Source: Avichristensenella sp031550535 (GTDB taxonomy: Bacteria; Bacillota; Clostridia; Christensenellales; Aristaeellaceae). From it: a DNA stretch of 64,000 nt. Of this stretch, positions 31,848 to 39,561 are shown piece after piece. Below the pieces are notes generated by a model. That model searched no databases and was not told where the DNA came from. It saw only the letters and a program-made list of their open reading frames with translations. Both the position numbers and the translations under genes were made by a program. The stretch is taken from NCBI GenBank assembly GCA_031550535.1, contig JAVBOM010000006.1, positions 86,892-150,891 on the forward strand. Reading direction: 5' to 3'. How positions within the stretch are numbered: the stretch's first letter is position 1; each line of letters opens with the position of its first letter.

Positions 31848-32456
31848 CTAAGCCACCTTGAACAGAATCCCCTCCTCCGCTGCCCCAAACACTTCGCCCA
31901 GCCCCACATCCCCCCGCATCCAAGCCCGCCGCCCCTCGCGCCCGAGGATCACAGGCATGCGGTCGTGAATCGTCTGGATGTGCGCAGAGGCGTCCCGCGT
32001 CAGGATCGTAAACACTGACACAGGCGAGTCCTCCACCTCTCGGAATATCGCGGCCATGTAGAGCAGCTCCTTGTCCTCGCGCCAAAACTCATACTTGGTC
32101 TTGTCTTTCGTCGGCCTCGTCCACTCAAAATACGACGTCGCCGGCACAAGGCACCGCTGCCCCAAATACTTCGAGAAGGACCGCTTCTCCTGTACCGTCT
32201 CGCTCCGCGCGTTGATGATCGGCCGAGGCTTGACGTTCGGCTTCTCAGGGTTCTTGAACCCCGGAAATCCCCACCGCATCAGTGTGACAGCCGCTCCGTC
32301 GTCCGAATTGACGTACACCGGCGCGATGTTCGTCGGTCTGATCTCACCCGTCCGCATCTGCTCGACGACCTCCCGGTCCAGCAGCGCCCGGTTTACCGCC
32401 TCGACGATCCGTTCCATTTCCTCGCGTTCCACATCCACGTAATACCGTCCGCACAT
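31848..32456 (-). CDS. SRAP-domain (HMCES/YedK-like) abasic-site shielding protein
   Basis: 202 residues starting MCGRYYVDVE. Cys2 is the catalytic residue that, after Met removal, bonds covalently to abasic sites in single-stranded DNA. Other family residues: TNIAPVY, MRWGFPGF, INARSETV, CLVPATSYFEW (Glu) and HDRMPVIL (His). The start is fixed by Cys2; sequence read upstream is shadow. AGGTGATAAGG precedes it. The gene follows a Y-family polymerase, so the set handles damaged template DNA. Confidence 0.94.
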   Translation of the reverse strand: MCGRYYVDVEREEMERIVEAVNRALLDREVVEQMRTGEIRPTNIAPVYVNSDDGAAVTLMRWGFPGFKNPEKPNVKPRPIINARSETVQEKRSFSKYLGQRCLVPATSYFEWTRPTKDKTKYEFWREDKELLYMAAIFREVEDSPVSVFTILTRDASAHIQTIHDRMPVILGREGRRAWMRGDVGLGEVFGAAEEGILFKVA

Positions 32457-32469
32457 CCTTATCACCTCG

Positions 32470-32781
32470 TCAGCATTGTACCACATCTTCGCCTGTTTCG
32501 GGCTTTTCGATGAACCAATAATCCCCATCGTGATAAAGCGCCAGTTCGTCCACCACGCCCGTCTGGTCGTTGATGACCCGGCACATGTACCGTGTGCCCT
32601 GTCCGCCGGCGCGCAGCGACGCGGCACGCCGGACATCCAGCACACGCTCAATAAACACGATGCCGCCATCGCTCTCTCGCTGGAGTTTCAGCGGTTCGAT
32701 CCGCCCGTCCGCCGCCCAGCAGGCACAGATCACGTTTACATACTCTTTTGTAGGGCTCTCGCGCCGCGCAATCGCCCGCAT
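32470..32781 (-). CDS. Hypothetical protein between Pol IV and SRAP genes, 103 residues
   Basis: Starts MRAIARRESPTKEYVNVI with GGGAGG upstream. The sequence reads as a small beta-rich domain (RIEPLKLQRESDGGIVFIER and TRYMCRVINDQTG). It occupies the position that YolD-like partners hold next to UmuC-type polymerases in Firmicutes, but I cannot show homology. Confidence 0.75.
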   Translation of the reverse strand: MRAIARRESPTKEYVNVICACWAADGRIEPLKLQRESDGGIVFIERVLDVRRAASLRAGGQGTRYMCRVINDQTGVVDELALYHDGDYWFIEKPETGEDVVQC

Positions 32782-32796
32782 AGATCACGCCTCCCA

Positions 32797-34044
32797 TCAG
32801 CCGTTATAGTAGGGCATAGCCGGCTGTATATGTTCCCTCGGCTCCTCGTCCCGCAGCCGGCTGTTTGCCCGCATGATGCCCAGCCCGATCGTTTTCGGCC
32901 CGAACCGGTTCTGCAGGCTCCGCACCGTCTCCTCCAGCCGTTCCAGCGCCATCTGGCGCTCGTCGTCCCCGAACATATCCATCTGTGTCGGGGCGTACTG
33001 CGACGACAACTGGCTGCAGTGTATCCCCAGGCTGCGCAGCGGGAACAACCCCGCATACGCCCGCTCCCTAAACAGCGCCATCGCCACCTGCGCGATGTCC
33101 CGCCCAAGTGCCGTCGCGCGGGGGATGGTCCGCTGGCACTGCTGCCATTGGAGATCGCCCGCTGTCCGCACGCTGATGCTCACGCACCGCGCCCGGAACC
33201 CATTCTCACGCAGGCGTGCGGCTACGCTGTCCGCCAGGATGTAGTACGTGCATTTCGCGTCCTCCTCGTTCACGATGTCAATCGGCGTCGTGGTCGAATT
33301 GCCAATCGACTTGATGGGCATGGACACATCACACGGCTGCACGGGCGACAGGTCCTCGCCGCGCGCGAATGACTGAATCAGCAGCCCGTTTTTCCCGAGC
33401 TTGCATGTCAGCCATTCCGGCACCGCTTGCGCCAGGTCGCCGATGGACGCGATGTTCATTCGGATCAATTTCGCGGAGGTGGCCGGCCCGACGAATAGCA
33501 GCTCGGACACCGGCAGCGGCCACACGTACTGCTTGAATGTCTCCGGCGTGATGAGGGTCACCGCGTCCGGCTTCTTCATGTCGCTGCCGAGCTTGGCGAA
33601 AGGCTTAGTAAAGCCGACCCCTATGCTGCACGAAATGCCCAGCTCGAACTTCGTCCGCTCCCGTATCTCATTGGCGATCTTCCACGCTTTCAGCCAGGTC
33701 ATGTCCGGCGCACTGATGTCCACCCAGGACTCGTCCAGCCCGTATGGCTCCACCCGGTTGGAGTAGTCGCTTAGGATGTCCCGAAACTCCGCGCTGAACC
33801 GCATGTACAGCGGGTAATCCGCCGTCACCATCACCAACCCAGGGCATTTCCGCTTCGCCTCGTTGATCGTCTCCCCGGTTTGCACGCCGAACTTCTTCGC
33901 GATCTGGTTTTTCGTCAAGATGATGCCGTGGCGCGCCTCTGGGTCCCCGCCGACAGCGACCGGCAAGTGCCGCAACTCGGGATGGTACAGGCACTCCACG
34001 CTTGCGTAAAACGCATTGAGGTCGCAGTGCAAAATGTGGCGCAT
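32797..34044 (-). CDS. Y-family translesion DNA polymerase (DinB/UmuC-like)
   Basis: 415 residues starting MRHILHCDLNAFYASVE, the Y-family motif with the first catalytic Asp. Second acidic pair in EPYGLDESWVDIS. Palm, fingers and thumb are followed by a little-finger domain and, near the C terminus, QMDMF, a sliding-clamp binding peptide. GGGGAGGG precedes the ATG. First gene of a three-gene cassette with a putative partner and an SRAP protein. Such cassettes are carried by many Firmicutes phages and islands and raise mutagenic bypass during stress. Confidence 0.93.
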   Translation of the reverse strand: MRHILHCDLNAFYASVECLYHPELRHLPVAVGGDPEARHGIILTKNQIAKKFGVQTGETINEAKRKCPGLVMVTADYPLYMRFSAEFRDILSDYSNRVEPYGLDESWVDISAPDMTWLKAWKIANEIRERTKFELGISCSIGVGFTKPFAKLGSDMKKPDAVTLITPETFKQYVWPLPVSELLFVGPATSAKLIRMNIASIGDLAQAVPEWLTCKLGKNGLLIQSFARGEDLSPVQPCDVSMPIKSIGNSTTTPIDIVNEEDAKCTYYILADSVAARLRENGFRARCVSISVRTAGDLQWQQCQRTIPRATALGRDIAQVAMALFRERAYAGLFPLRSLGIHCSQLSSQYAPTQMDMFGDDERQMALERLEETVRSLQNRFGPKTIGLGIMRANSRLRDEEPREHIQPAMPYYNG

Positions 34045-34085
34045 ACCGGCAATCCCTCCCCGCAAAGAAGAACGTCTGTGCCCCA

Positions 34086-34114
34086 ATGCTACTACGGGAA
34101 TGTATGTTTGTCAA
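34086..34114 (-). promoter_or_regulatory. Candidate promoter of the translesion cassette
   Basis: Minus strand TTGACA (34114-34109), 17-base spacer, TAGCAT (34091-34086). The -35 is perfect, the -10 weak, as expected for a regulated promoter. I see no clear CGAAC-N4-GTTCG LexA box. Confidence 0.55.
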
Positions 34115-34192
34115 GCGGGTGAAATTGTTAAATCTGCCGCCTTTTCTTTTTTGCTTCTTGTGATATACTCATGTCGAAATGAGGTGGTGAAC

Positions 34193-34360
34193 GTGTACTA
34201 TGTGCATAGGATCGAGGAAGGCCCTGACGGGAAACCATGGGCGGTATGCGAGGGGGATTGGGACTCCATATATGTGGCGTTGTCTCGGTTTCCAGGGCCA
34301 GTAGAAGATGGCACCCGGTTCGTCGTTACGGACGATGGCGAAATCCTTTTCACGCTCTAG
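34193..34360 (+). CDS. Small hypothetical protein, 55 residues
   Basis: GTG start (then TAC TAT GTG CAT) after AGGTGGTG. Sequence YVHRIEEGPDGKPWAVCEGD continues to a stop at 34360 and looks like a compact beta protein. The codon pattern is consistent with a real gene, and a TATACT box lies about 30 bases upstream. Divergent from the polymerase gene. No family recognised. Confidence 0.6.
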   Translation: MYYVHRIEEGPDGKPWAVCEGDWDSIYVALSRFPGPVEDGTRFVVTDDGEILFTL

Positions 34361-34406
34361 TCGAAAAAATGGTTCTGAGGCATACACAACGTCCCCCTAC
34401 CACAAC

Positions 34407-34438
34407 GCAAGCCCCGCCGGTCTCCCGGCGGGGCTTGC
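34407..34438. terminator. Strong hairpin between convergent genes
   Basis: 14-bp perfect stem GCAAGCCCCGCCGG with a TCTC loop. No T tract, but it sits exactly between the stops of the 55-residue gene and the convergent HTH gene, so a bidirectional transcription block is likely. Confidence 0.65.
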
Positions 34439-34441
34439 ACA

Positions 34442-35212
34442 TCACTCGTCAATCTCCTTTGCCTTCCTCTCCCTTTCTTGCTTTATCACGTTCCACACGT
34501 GTGCTCCCGTACAGCCAAGTGCCCTGGCTATCTCTGCCTGTTTTGTCCCCGGGTTCTCCTCGGCATACTTAATGATGGACCGCGCAAGGGGCGAGCTGTT
34601 GCGCACTCTTGTTTTTGGGGTGCTTTTCATTCTTCCGAGGTCCTGTACTTTTCGCTTTCCGTAATTCGGTAGGACAATCCCAGTACCTCGCAAAACATGC
34701 GCCAGATAGCCATGCGACGTATTAAACAACTTGACGACTTCCCCTTTTGTCGCGCTCGGATTCGCCTGGACGTACTTTTTAATGTGGTCAGCTAGCGGCG
34801 CATTCCCTATCCTGCTCTTGCGTCTCGCATCAAGGGTAATCCCCTCCGCATGCATCACCCTAGATACGTAGCCTCGGGACGTGCCCATCGCGTCGGCAAT
34901 TTCCTGCTGTGTGGCGTTGGGGTTCGCGCGTGCATACTCGGTGACTTTTTGCGCAAGAGTCGGCGGGTCGTTGGATACATTAGCCTCCGCCAAAACAATC
35001 GACACATAGTTGCCGGTAACCCCAACGAGTTTACCGATTTCAGCGCGTGTCATTTCGGGGTTCTGCATTGCCAGGGCAATGATTCTCTCTTTGCGCTCTC
35101 GGGATGTGTCATAGTACGCGCTCCCGTTGGGCGCGGGCCAGCACTCATAGCATTTGTCCCGTTTTCGTCGCGACTCAAACTCCGCCCCGCATCGCTCGCA
35201 AACCTGTCTCAT
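34442..35212 (-). CDS. Zinc-ribbon protein with four tandem helix-turn-helix repeats
   Basis: 256 residues. An N-terminal zinc ribbon (C5-x2-C8 and C21-x2-C24) is followed by four HTH repeats of about 40 residues at about 40-78, 86-125, 138-180 and 208-246. Each has the pattern of a helix, NPxxT-x-x-EIA, then a turn and recognition helix (TGNYVSIVL, SRGYVSRVM, SHGYLAHVL, TGAHVWNVI). It lies directly after the phage repressor with 1 base between genes, so it belongs to the lysogeny operon. It may read a long, repeated DNA site. I know of no characterised homologue. Confidence 0.8.
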   Translation of the reverse strand: MRQVCERCGAEFESRRKRDKCYECWPAPNGSAYYDTSRERKERIIALAMQNPEMTRAEIGKLVGVTGNYVSIVLAEANVSNDPPTLAQKVTEYARANPNATQQEIADAMGTSRGYVSRVMHAEGITLDARRKSRIGNAPLADHIKKYVQANPSATKGEVVKLFNTSHGYLAHVLRGTGIVLPNYGKRKVQDLGRMKSTPKTRVRNSSPLARSIIKYAEENPGTKQAEIARALGCTGAHVWNVIKQERERKAKEIDE

Positions 35213-35213
35213 G

Positions 35214-35687
35214 TCACACCCACCACCCCGCGCGGGGCAGCCCGTCCATCATCACGCACGGCGACCCGTCCGGCGCCAGCCAGTCAACGTCCGCAATGTC
35301 CTCCGCGCAATACGGCTGTTTGCCCTCCCAGTCCCGCGTCACAAGCGTTAGGCCGTCCCCGATAATGACCGCGATCGGATTAACGTCATCGCTCAGCGCG
35401 GTGTACAGCGTGCCGTATCCGTCAATCTCCTCGGACCGGATCACCGGCAGCGACAACACCGTTTTGTCGATCAGGTCCGGCACCGGGATGTGGGTCGGAT
35501 GTCCCGCGATCCACGCCTCGTCCACGTTCAGCGCCTGCGCCAACTCCACGACATTCTTCGGTCCCGGCGACCGGATTCCCAGCTCCCAGTTTCCGATCTG
35601 GCTTAAAGACACGCCCAGCTTCTCCGCGAGCGCGGCCCGTGTGAGGCCGCGCATGCCCCTGGCAATTGCGATGTTGTTCCTGCTCAT
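35214..35687 (-). CDS. XRE-family (phage CI-like) repressor
   Basis: 157 residues. N-terminal HTH (residues 10-60, LTRAALAEKLGVSLSQIGNW), then a C-terminal region that looks like a shortened S24/LexA-type dimerisation domain (LSLPVIRSEEIDGYGTLY and GDGLTLVTRDW); I do not see a clear Ser-Lys dyad. GGAGGG precedes the ATG. It is the second gene of an operon driven from 36.3 kb and is the likely ligand of the twin operators there. Confidence 0.85.
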   Translation of the reverse strand: MSRNNIAIARGMRGLTRAALAEKLGVSLSQIGNWELGIRSPGPKNVVELAQALNVDEAWIAGHPTHIPVPDLIDKTVLSLPVIRSEEIDGYGTLYTALSDDVNPIAVIIGDGLTLVTRDWEGKQPYCAEDIADVDWLAPDGSPCVMMDGLPRAGWWV

Positions 35688-35714
35688 TACCCAAACCCTC
35701 CGCCTTTGCCTCGT

Positions 35715-36236
35715 TCACGCCAACGTGATGCCGCCTTTTTTCTCGTCCCACATCGCGCGGCCAACGATCCTCGCGTCCTTTATCACTGGTTCTCCGTCCG
35801 ACCCGACGCCACACTGTATCCCGGATACAACGTACATCTCTGACCCCATAACCATGTTGATAATCATCGCCCCGGCATGTCCGGTGCTGTCCACGGCCCA
35901 GCAGCCCTTAACGATGTCCCAGGTTAATGCATAGACGCTGACACCCTGTTCAAGTTCGCCGGTTAGGTGGTTCCTTGACCTTCCATCCTTTGGGAGCCGC
36001 TTAAACCGCAGGTACGCATTTTCTAAGGGTGCTTTGCTCATCGACTTGATTTCGCTAACAATTTCCGCATCCCGGCTGGCGTCCCAGCGCGTGACCCCGT
36101 TGTCGGCGCAACGCCGTACAATATCCCCATCCAGAGAATACACACTCCACCCAGATGGTGCAAACTCATTGTTATAGTACAACCGGACGTCGACCGTGTT
36201 GTCGCTGCGCATTGAGTACTTGATGTTGGTTATCAT
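35715..36236 (-). CDS. Hypothetical protein at the head of the lysogeny operon, 173 residues
   Basis: ATG at 36236 with AGGAGG 8 bases upstream (a GTG three codons earlier lies inside the ribosome site). Sequence MITNIKYSMRSDNTVDVRLY, then a mixed alpha/beta domain with no helices or metal motifs. No family recognised. It is transcribed just before the repressor from an operator-controlled promoter. Confidence 0.75.
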   Translation of the reverse strand: MITNIKYSMRSDNTVDVRLYYNNEFAPSGWSVYSLDGDIVRRCADNGVTRWDASRDAEIVSEIKSMSKAPLENAYLRFKRLPKDGRSRNHLTGELEQGVSVYALTWDIVKGCWAVDSTGHAGAMIINMVMGSEMYVVSGIQCGVGSDGEPVIKDARIVGRAMWDEKKGGITLA

Positions 36237-36274
36237 GGTTTGCACCTCCTGTTGTTCTCCCTTGATCTGCCTCT

Positions 36275-36326
36275 ATTTTACATCATTTTGATGTAGATGT
36301 CAAGCGTTTTACATCAAAAAGATGTA
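36275..36326 (-). promoter_or_regulatory. Repressor-operon promoter with twin palindromic operators
   Basis: Minus strand promoter: TTGACA (36303-36298), 17-base spacer, TAAAAT (36280-36275). Two identical half-site palindromes, TACATC-N5-GATGTA, lie at 36279-36295 (within the spacer and -10) and 36310-36326 (just upstream of -35). Their centres are 31 bp apart, three helical turns, which favours cooperative binding. A repressor bound here would regulate its own synthesis. Confidence 0.85.
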
Positions 36327-36341
36327 AGTATTTTTGAGCAA

Positions 36342-36372
36342 CAAAAAAGACCCGCCGGCCGAAGCCGACGGG
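36342..36372 (-). terminator. Minus-strand intrinsic terminator
   Basis: Minus strand CCCGTCGGC-TTCG-GCCGGCGGG followed by TCTTTTTTG. It would stop any leftward transcription before the operator region and so insulate the repressor promoter. Confidence 0.75.
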
Positions 36373-36531
36373 GTGTTCGTTGTGCCGCCCAGGTCCCTAC
36401 AATTGGTTCTGTACTATGCAAAATCATTCCCGCCCATCAGCATATACGCTGCTATGTCACCGGAAATTTTTGTCGCAAAGTCCGTCGTTCCAAAACAATA
36501 TATGAAGTTTACAATTCGTTCCGCTGTGCCA

Positions 36532-36560
36532 TTGAAAATGTTACCGTATTTTGGTACAAT
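36532..36560 (+). promoter_or_regulatory. Promoter of the Clp-fold protease gene
   Basis: TTGAAA (36532-36537), 17-base spacer, TACAAT (36555-36560), 30 bases before the ATG at 36590. No phage operator overlaps it, so the gene is probably expressed in the lysogen. Confidence 0.85.
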
Positions 36561-36589
36561 ATTTATATGTAGAAATTGGAGGCGATCTG

Positions 36590-37471
36590 ATGTCCAGTTG
36601 GAATGACGTTCTGGCAGATTTGCAAAGCTATCCGGCACCTGTAGATCTCATAAGAAGAAAGCATCTTGCTGCTTTGCATAATAAAACCGGGCGCAATACA
36701 ATAGCATATTATTCTGCGTTCTTAAGCAAGCAAGGAATCAACAAGACAGCAATTGATGACGACGATATGGTTGGATTTGTGAATGCAGTGGATACCTTGG
36801 ATACTACCACAGGCCTGGATCTTGTGCTTCATACGCCAGGTGGAAGCGTTACGGCTACTGAACACATAGTAAATTACCTGAGGAACTCCTTCGGGGGTGA
36901 TATGCGCGTAATCATTCCTCAAATGGCTATGTCGTGTGGCACAATGATTTGTTGTGCTGCGAAAAAAATCTTAATGGGTGAGAACTCCTGCTTGGGTCCA
37001 ACGGACCCGGGAATTTTCAATTGGAGAGCTTCTGATATTGATAGCCTTGCAACGGATGCCAAGGAAAACCTTCGAAATGGCAATGACAGAGATTACTGGA
37101 TAACTCAGCTAAACCGCATTGACCCCACTCTGGTATATACAGCAAAGTATGCGATTGATTTGTCTAAACAACTTGTGGCAAAGTGGCTTGGGACAGGAAT
37201 GTTCGACGAGGCTAAGGATGTAGCGAAAATCGATTGCATAGTGAAAGAACTCAGCGACAGAAAAAACTCATTAGAACACTCACGTCATTTTGGTATTGCT
37301 CACTGCCAGAAAATCGGCCTCGATGTTATCCGATTGGAAGACGACCAAGAGCTACGTGAGATCGTAATGGATGTACACTATGCCTATGATCTTACTTTTG
37401 GTAATACAAATTCTGTAAAAATAATAGAGAACCATCTTGGCAAGGCAAGGGTTCTCTATAACGTTGGGTAA
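36590..37471 (+). CDS. SDH-type Clp-fold serine protease-like protein
   Basis: 293 residues from the ATG at 36590 (GGAGG upstream). It resembles the serine dehydrogenase proteinase family of ClpP/crotonase-fold proteins: LDLVLHTPGGSVTATEHIV (oxyanion glycines), then IIPQMAMSCGTMICCAAKKI, where the family nucleophile Ser is in MAMSCG, and GPTDPGI. No transmembrane segment is evident. It is alone, with its own promoter, on the opposite strand to the phage late genes and with lower GC, like prophage cargo genes expressed in the lysogen. A defence or toxin-type role is possible but unproven. Confidence 0.85.
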   Translation: MSSWNDVLADLQSYPAPVDLIRRKHLAALHNKTGRNTIAYYSAFLSKQGINKTAIDDDDMVGFVNAVDTLDTTTGLDLVLHTPGGSVTATEHIVNYLRNSFGGDMRVIIPQMAMSCGTMICCAAKKILMGENSCLGPTDPGIFNWRASDIDSLATDAKENLRNGNDRDYWITQLNRIDPTLVYTAKYAIDLSKQLVAKWLGTGMFDEAKDVAKIDCIVKELSDRKNSLEHSRHFGIAHCQKIGLDVIRLEDDQELREIVMDVHYAYDLTFGNTNSVKIIENHLGKARVLYNVG

Positions 37472-37475
37472 CAAT

Positions 37476-37766
37476 TCACGGGTTGATCTGACAACACCTT
37501 GTGTTTGACGCACACCTCGTGTCTATCTCTCTATACGGTAGAGATATTTGGGGGCAGTGGATCTCTACTTTGTTTGCTGTGTCTACCCGCTTAGCAATCC
37601 CATAATCACGGTAAAGCTGATTTACTTCGTCAGCTATTTCATGATTGAAATCTTCGTCCACTTTCCCGCCTCCCTTCGATGATACGTGGAGTATAGCGAG
37701 TATGTCACCACTTTCGCCTTTAAAGACTTTATACCACGATTCGCAATCATTTTCAATACAAACCAT
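37476..37766 (-). CDS. Hypothetical protein, 96 residues
   Basis: ATG with AAGGAGG upstream and its own consensus promoter. Acidic, soluble, starting MVCIENDCESWYKVFKGESG; a central helix (DEDFNHEIADEVNQLYRDYG) is predicted. Convergent with the Clp-fold gene, four bases apart. No family recognised; probably part of the same low-GC cargo segment. Confidence 0.75.
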   Translation of the reverse strand: MVCIENDCESWYKVFKGESGDILAILHVSSKGGGKVDEDFNHEIADEVNQLYRDYGIAKRVDTANKVEIHCPQISLPYREIDTRCASNTRCCQINP

Positions 37767-37805
37767 CGTTTCTCTACCTCCTTAATTTAGGGAACTCTTG
37801 TTCTC

Positions 37806-37834
37806 ATTGTATCAAGGCCAAAATGGTCTGTCAA
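37806..37834 (-). promoter_or_regulatory. Promoter of the 96-residue gene
   Basis: Minus strand TTGACA (37834-37829), 17-base spacer, TACAAT (37811-37806), about 40 bases before the start codon. Confidence 0.82.
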
Positions 37835-37907
37835 TATCATTTCTGCATGTTTCATAAAAATCTAACCAACTATCCCAAGTCCGTGTAGAATAGTATGCCT
37901 CAGTCAT

Positions 37908-37940
37908 CGTAAAATAGTCCGCCGGTTTTGACCGGCGGAC
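37908..37940 (-). terminator. Terminator of the phage late operon
   Basis: Minus strand GTCCGCCGGT-CAAA-ACCGGCGGAC followed by TATTTTA, 50 bases after the holin stop. It marks the left end of the morphogenesis and lysis operon. Confidence 0.85.
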
Positions 37941-37990
37941 TGAGCGGTGAACCAAGAGCGAATCGACCAGAGGCGTGGCCCGTTCTGTCT

Positions 37991-38287
37991 TTAGTCGGTA
38001 GAAGAGTCCCCACTCGCAGTCATCTTCCGCACAGCCGCCTCAATTGTATCTATATCCACCTCAAAACCACGCTCCTGCAGCTTCTCCGCCACGTACTCCA
38101 GCTTCTGTTTGCCGTTCCCCGCGCCGTACACCTGCTCCGCCGCGTACACCAGCACATCCGTCACCATAGCGAGCGTCGACTGCTGCGCCGCCGTGGTCTT
38201 GCTCTTGATCCACGGGATGAGCTTCGCCGTAATCAGCGCCGCTGCCAATCCCAAAATAGCCTGCAAAATCGGGGTCAAATCAATCAT
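37991..38287 (-). CDS. Phage holin, LLH family
   Basis: 98 residues: one N-terminal hydrophobic helix (LTPILQAILGLAAALITAKLIPW), then a basic and amphipathic domain (KQKLEYVAEKLQERGFEVD) as in PF09682 holins of Firmicutes phages. Forms the lesion that lets the endolysin reach the wall. Overlaps the preceding gene by four bases and is the last gene of the late operon. Confidence 0.85.
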   Translation of the reverse strand: MIDLTPILQAILGLAAALITAKLIPWIKSKTTAAQQSTLAMVTDVLVYAAEQVYGAGNGKQKLEYVAEKLQERGFEVDIDTIEAAVRKMTASGDSSTD

Positions 38288-38523
38288 GCCGTTTCCTCCA
38301 AATCCTTCAACCGTCCCGCGTGGTCGTCCAGCAGCCGGAAGCCGGTTTTCACATCCCGTTCCACGACGGCCAGCCGCTCCATGGCGTTGTTGTGCTTGTC
38401 CATCTTCTTTTCCAACTGCTCAATGCGGTAGTTCACCAGCTTGTTTGACACCACGATACCCGCCACCGACCCAAACAGCGTGCCCACCAGCGAGCACAGC
38501 GCGACCATTATCTCGCTACTCAC
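38284..38523 (-). CDS. Small membrane protein with coiled coil (XhlA-like)
   Basis: 79 residues, GTG start. An N-terminal transmembrane segment (IMVALCSLVGTLFGSVAGIVV) and a C-terminal coiled coil (YRIEQLEKKMDKHNNAMERL) resemble XhlA-type lysis accessory proteins. It lies between endolysin and holin, which supports a lysis role. Confidence 0.75.
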   Translation of the reverse strand: MSSEIMVALCSLVGTLFGSVAGIVVSNKLVNYRIEQLEKKMDKHNNAMERLAVVERDVKTGFRLLDDHAGRLKDLEETA

Positions 38524-38531
38524 GCGCCCCT

Positions 38532-39326
38532 TTACCTCCCCAGCAGCGCACCAAGCGCCTCGTACGCCGCCACCGCAGCCGCCCGCACATCCTCCGGCAA
38601 CTCGCCTACGAGCGTCCCGCTGCCCCCTTCAGGCCCCTCAGCGCCGTCGTCTGGACCGTCCTGTGCTCGTAGGAACCGCCCGTCTACCCAGCCCGTGAAC
38701 CCGTTGTACGTCGTCTGCACCCAGCCACCGCTCTCGGCCATCACCGGCACGCGCGACCCCAGCGGGATGCGCAGCATGTAGTCGCCGTTCGGCACGCGCC
38801 GCATGTTGACGCTCGATCCGCTGTCCGCGTGCGCTACCCGGTACGCCACACCCGCCATGTCATCACCGCCCTCTGTATAATCGACCGCTTTGAGCACCCC
38901 CACATGCGTCCAGCTCGCCCCGTCCACCGTGCTCTCGCACACGATCCCCCGCCCCGACGACGCGTGCACCACTTCCACCCGCGCGTTCAGCGTCACCAGC
39001 CCAATGTGTGACGCGTTACCCTTTCCGTCGGCCTTGTACCGGTCCGGTTCGCGCCCGTCCCGCTTCAGTGTGAACACCACCGTCCCCGGCACCAGCCTCC
39101 CGGTAGCCCGCGCCTCTGCCAGCGTGCCCACCCACGTGCACGCATTGCGGAACATGTCGTTGCTGCCCAGAAACGCCATCGTCCCGCCGCACTGCCGCAC
39201 GCAATACTCAATCAACCCCTGGCAGTCCAGCCCCGTGGCTGTCTCCCCGCCCATCACATAGGGAATGGGCGGCTGCCTGTCCAGCAACCCCACCGCCACC
39301 ACATCCGCCGCAACCGGTTTCGCCAT
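38532..39326 (-). CDS. Endolysin: NlpC/P60 peptidase with SH3 wall-binding domain
   Basis: 264 residues. NlpC/P60 domain with catalytic Cys in ATGLDCQGLIEYCV and His in GNASHIGLV (residues about 20-150). A linker follows, then a bacterial SH3 domain (about 160-225, VNMRRVPNGDYML and GWVQTTYNGFTGWV). The acidic glycine-rich tail ends in a short helix. No signal peptide, as expected for holin-dependent export. Start with GAGGGG. Confidence 0.9.
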   Translation of the reverse strand: MAKPVAADVVAVGLLDRQPPIPYVMGGETATGLDCQGLIEYCVRQCGGTMAFLGSNDMFRNACTWVGTLAEARATGRLVPGTVVFTLKRDGREPDRYKADGKGNASHIGLVTLNARVEVVHASSGRGIVCESTVDGASWTHVGVLKAVDYTEGGDDMAGVAYRVAHADSGSSVNMRRVPNGDYMLRIPLGSRVPVMAESGGWVQTTYNGFTGWVDGRFLRAQDGPDDGAEGPEGGSGTLVGELPEDVRAAAVAAYEALGALLGR

Positions 39327-39345
39327 CGTTACCCCTCCGATCTAC

Positions 39346-39537
39346 TCAATAGCCCGCCACACCGCCGGCACCGTATCCGGCGTCCAGGTATTCGCCCCGG
39401 CCCCGCCCGCCAGAATGCAGCGCCTGCGCCACGTCCACGGCAATGGTCGTCGCCAGGTGTTCCCCGGCGTACCCGCCGAAACGCGGTCGCGACGCCGTTG
39501 CCGTGTCGAAAGCAAGCCGAATTTCGCGCGCGTTCAT
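39346..39537 (-). CDS. Small phage protein, 63 residues
   Basis: Begins MNAREIRLAFDTATASRPRF with GGTG upstream; continues GGYAGEHLATTIAVD. Codon third positions fit the late operon better than the overlapping alternative frame. No family assigned; it might be a small tail-tip or fibre accessory protein. Confidence 0.5.
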   Translation of the reverse strand: MNAREIRLAFDTATASRPRFGGYAGEHLATTIAVDVAQALHSGGRGRGEYLDAGYGAGGVAGY

Positions 39538-39561
39538 GCAATCACCACACTTTCATGAAAC

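Noticed and set aside
34086..34114. LexA box controlling the polymerase cassette
   Set aside because: The promoter region holds no CGAAC-N4-GTTCG sequence; SOS control is plausible from function but not shown by the bases.
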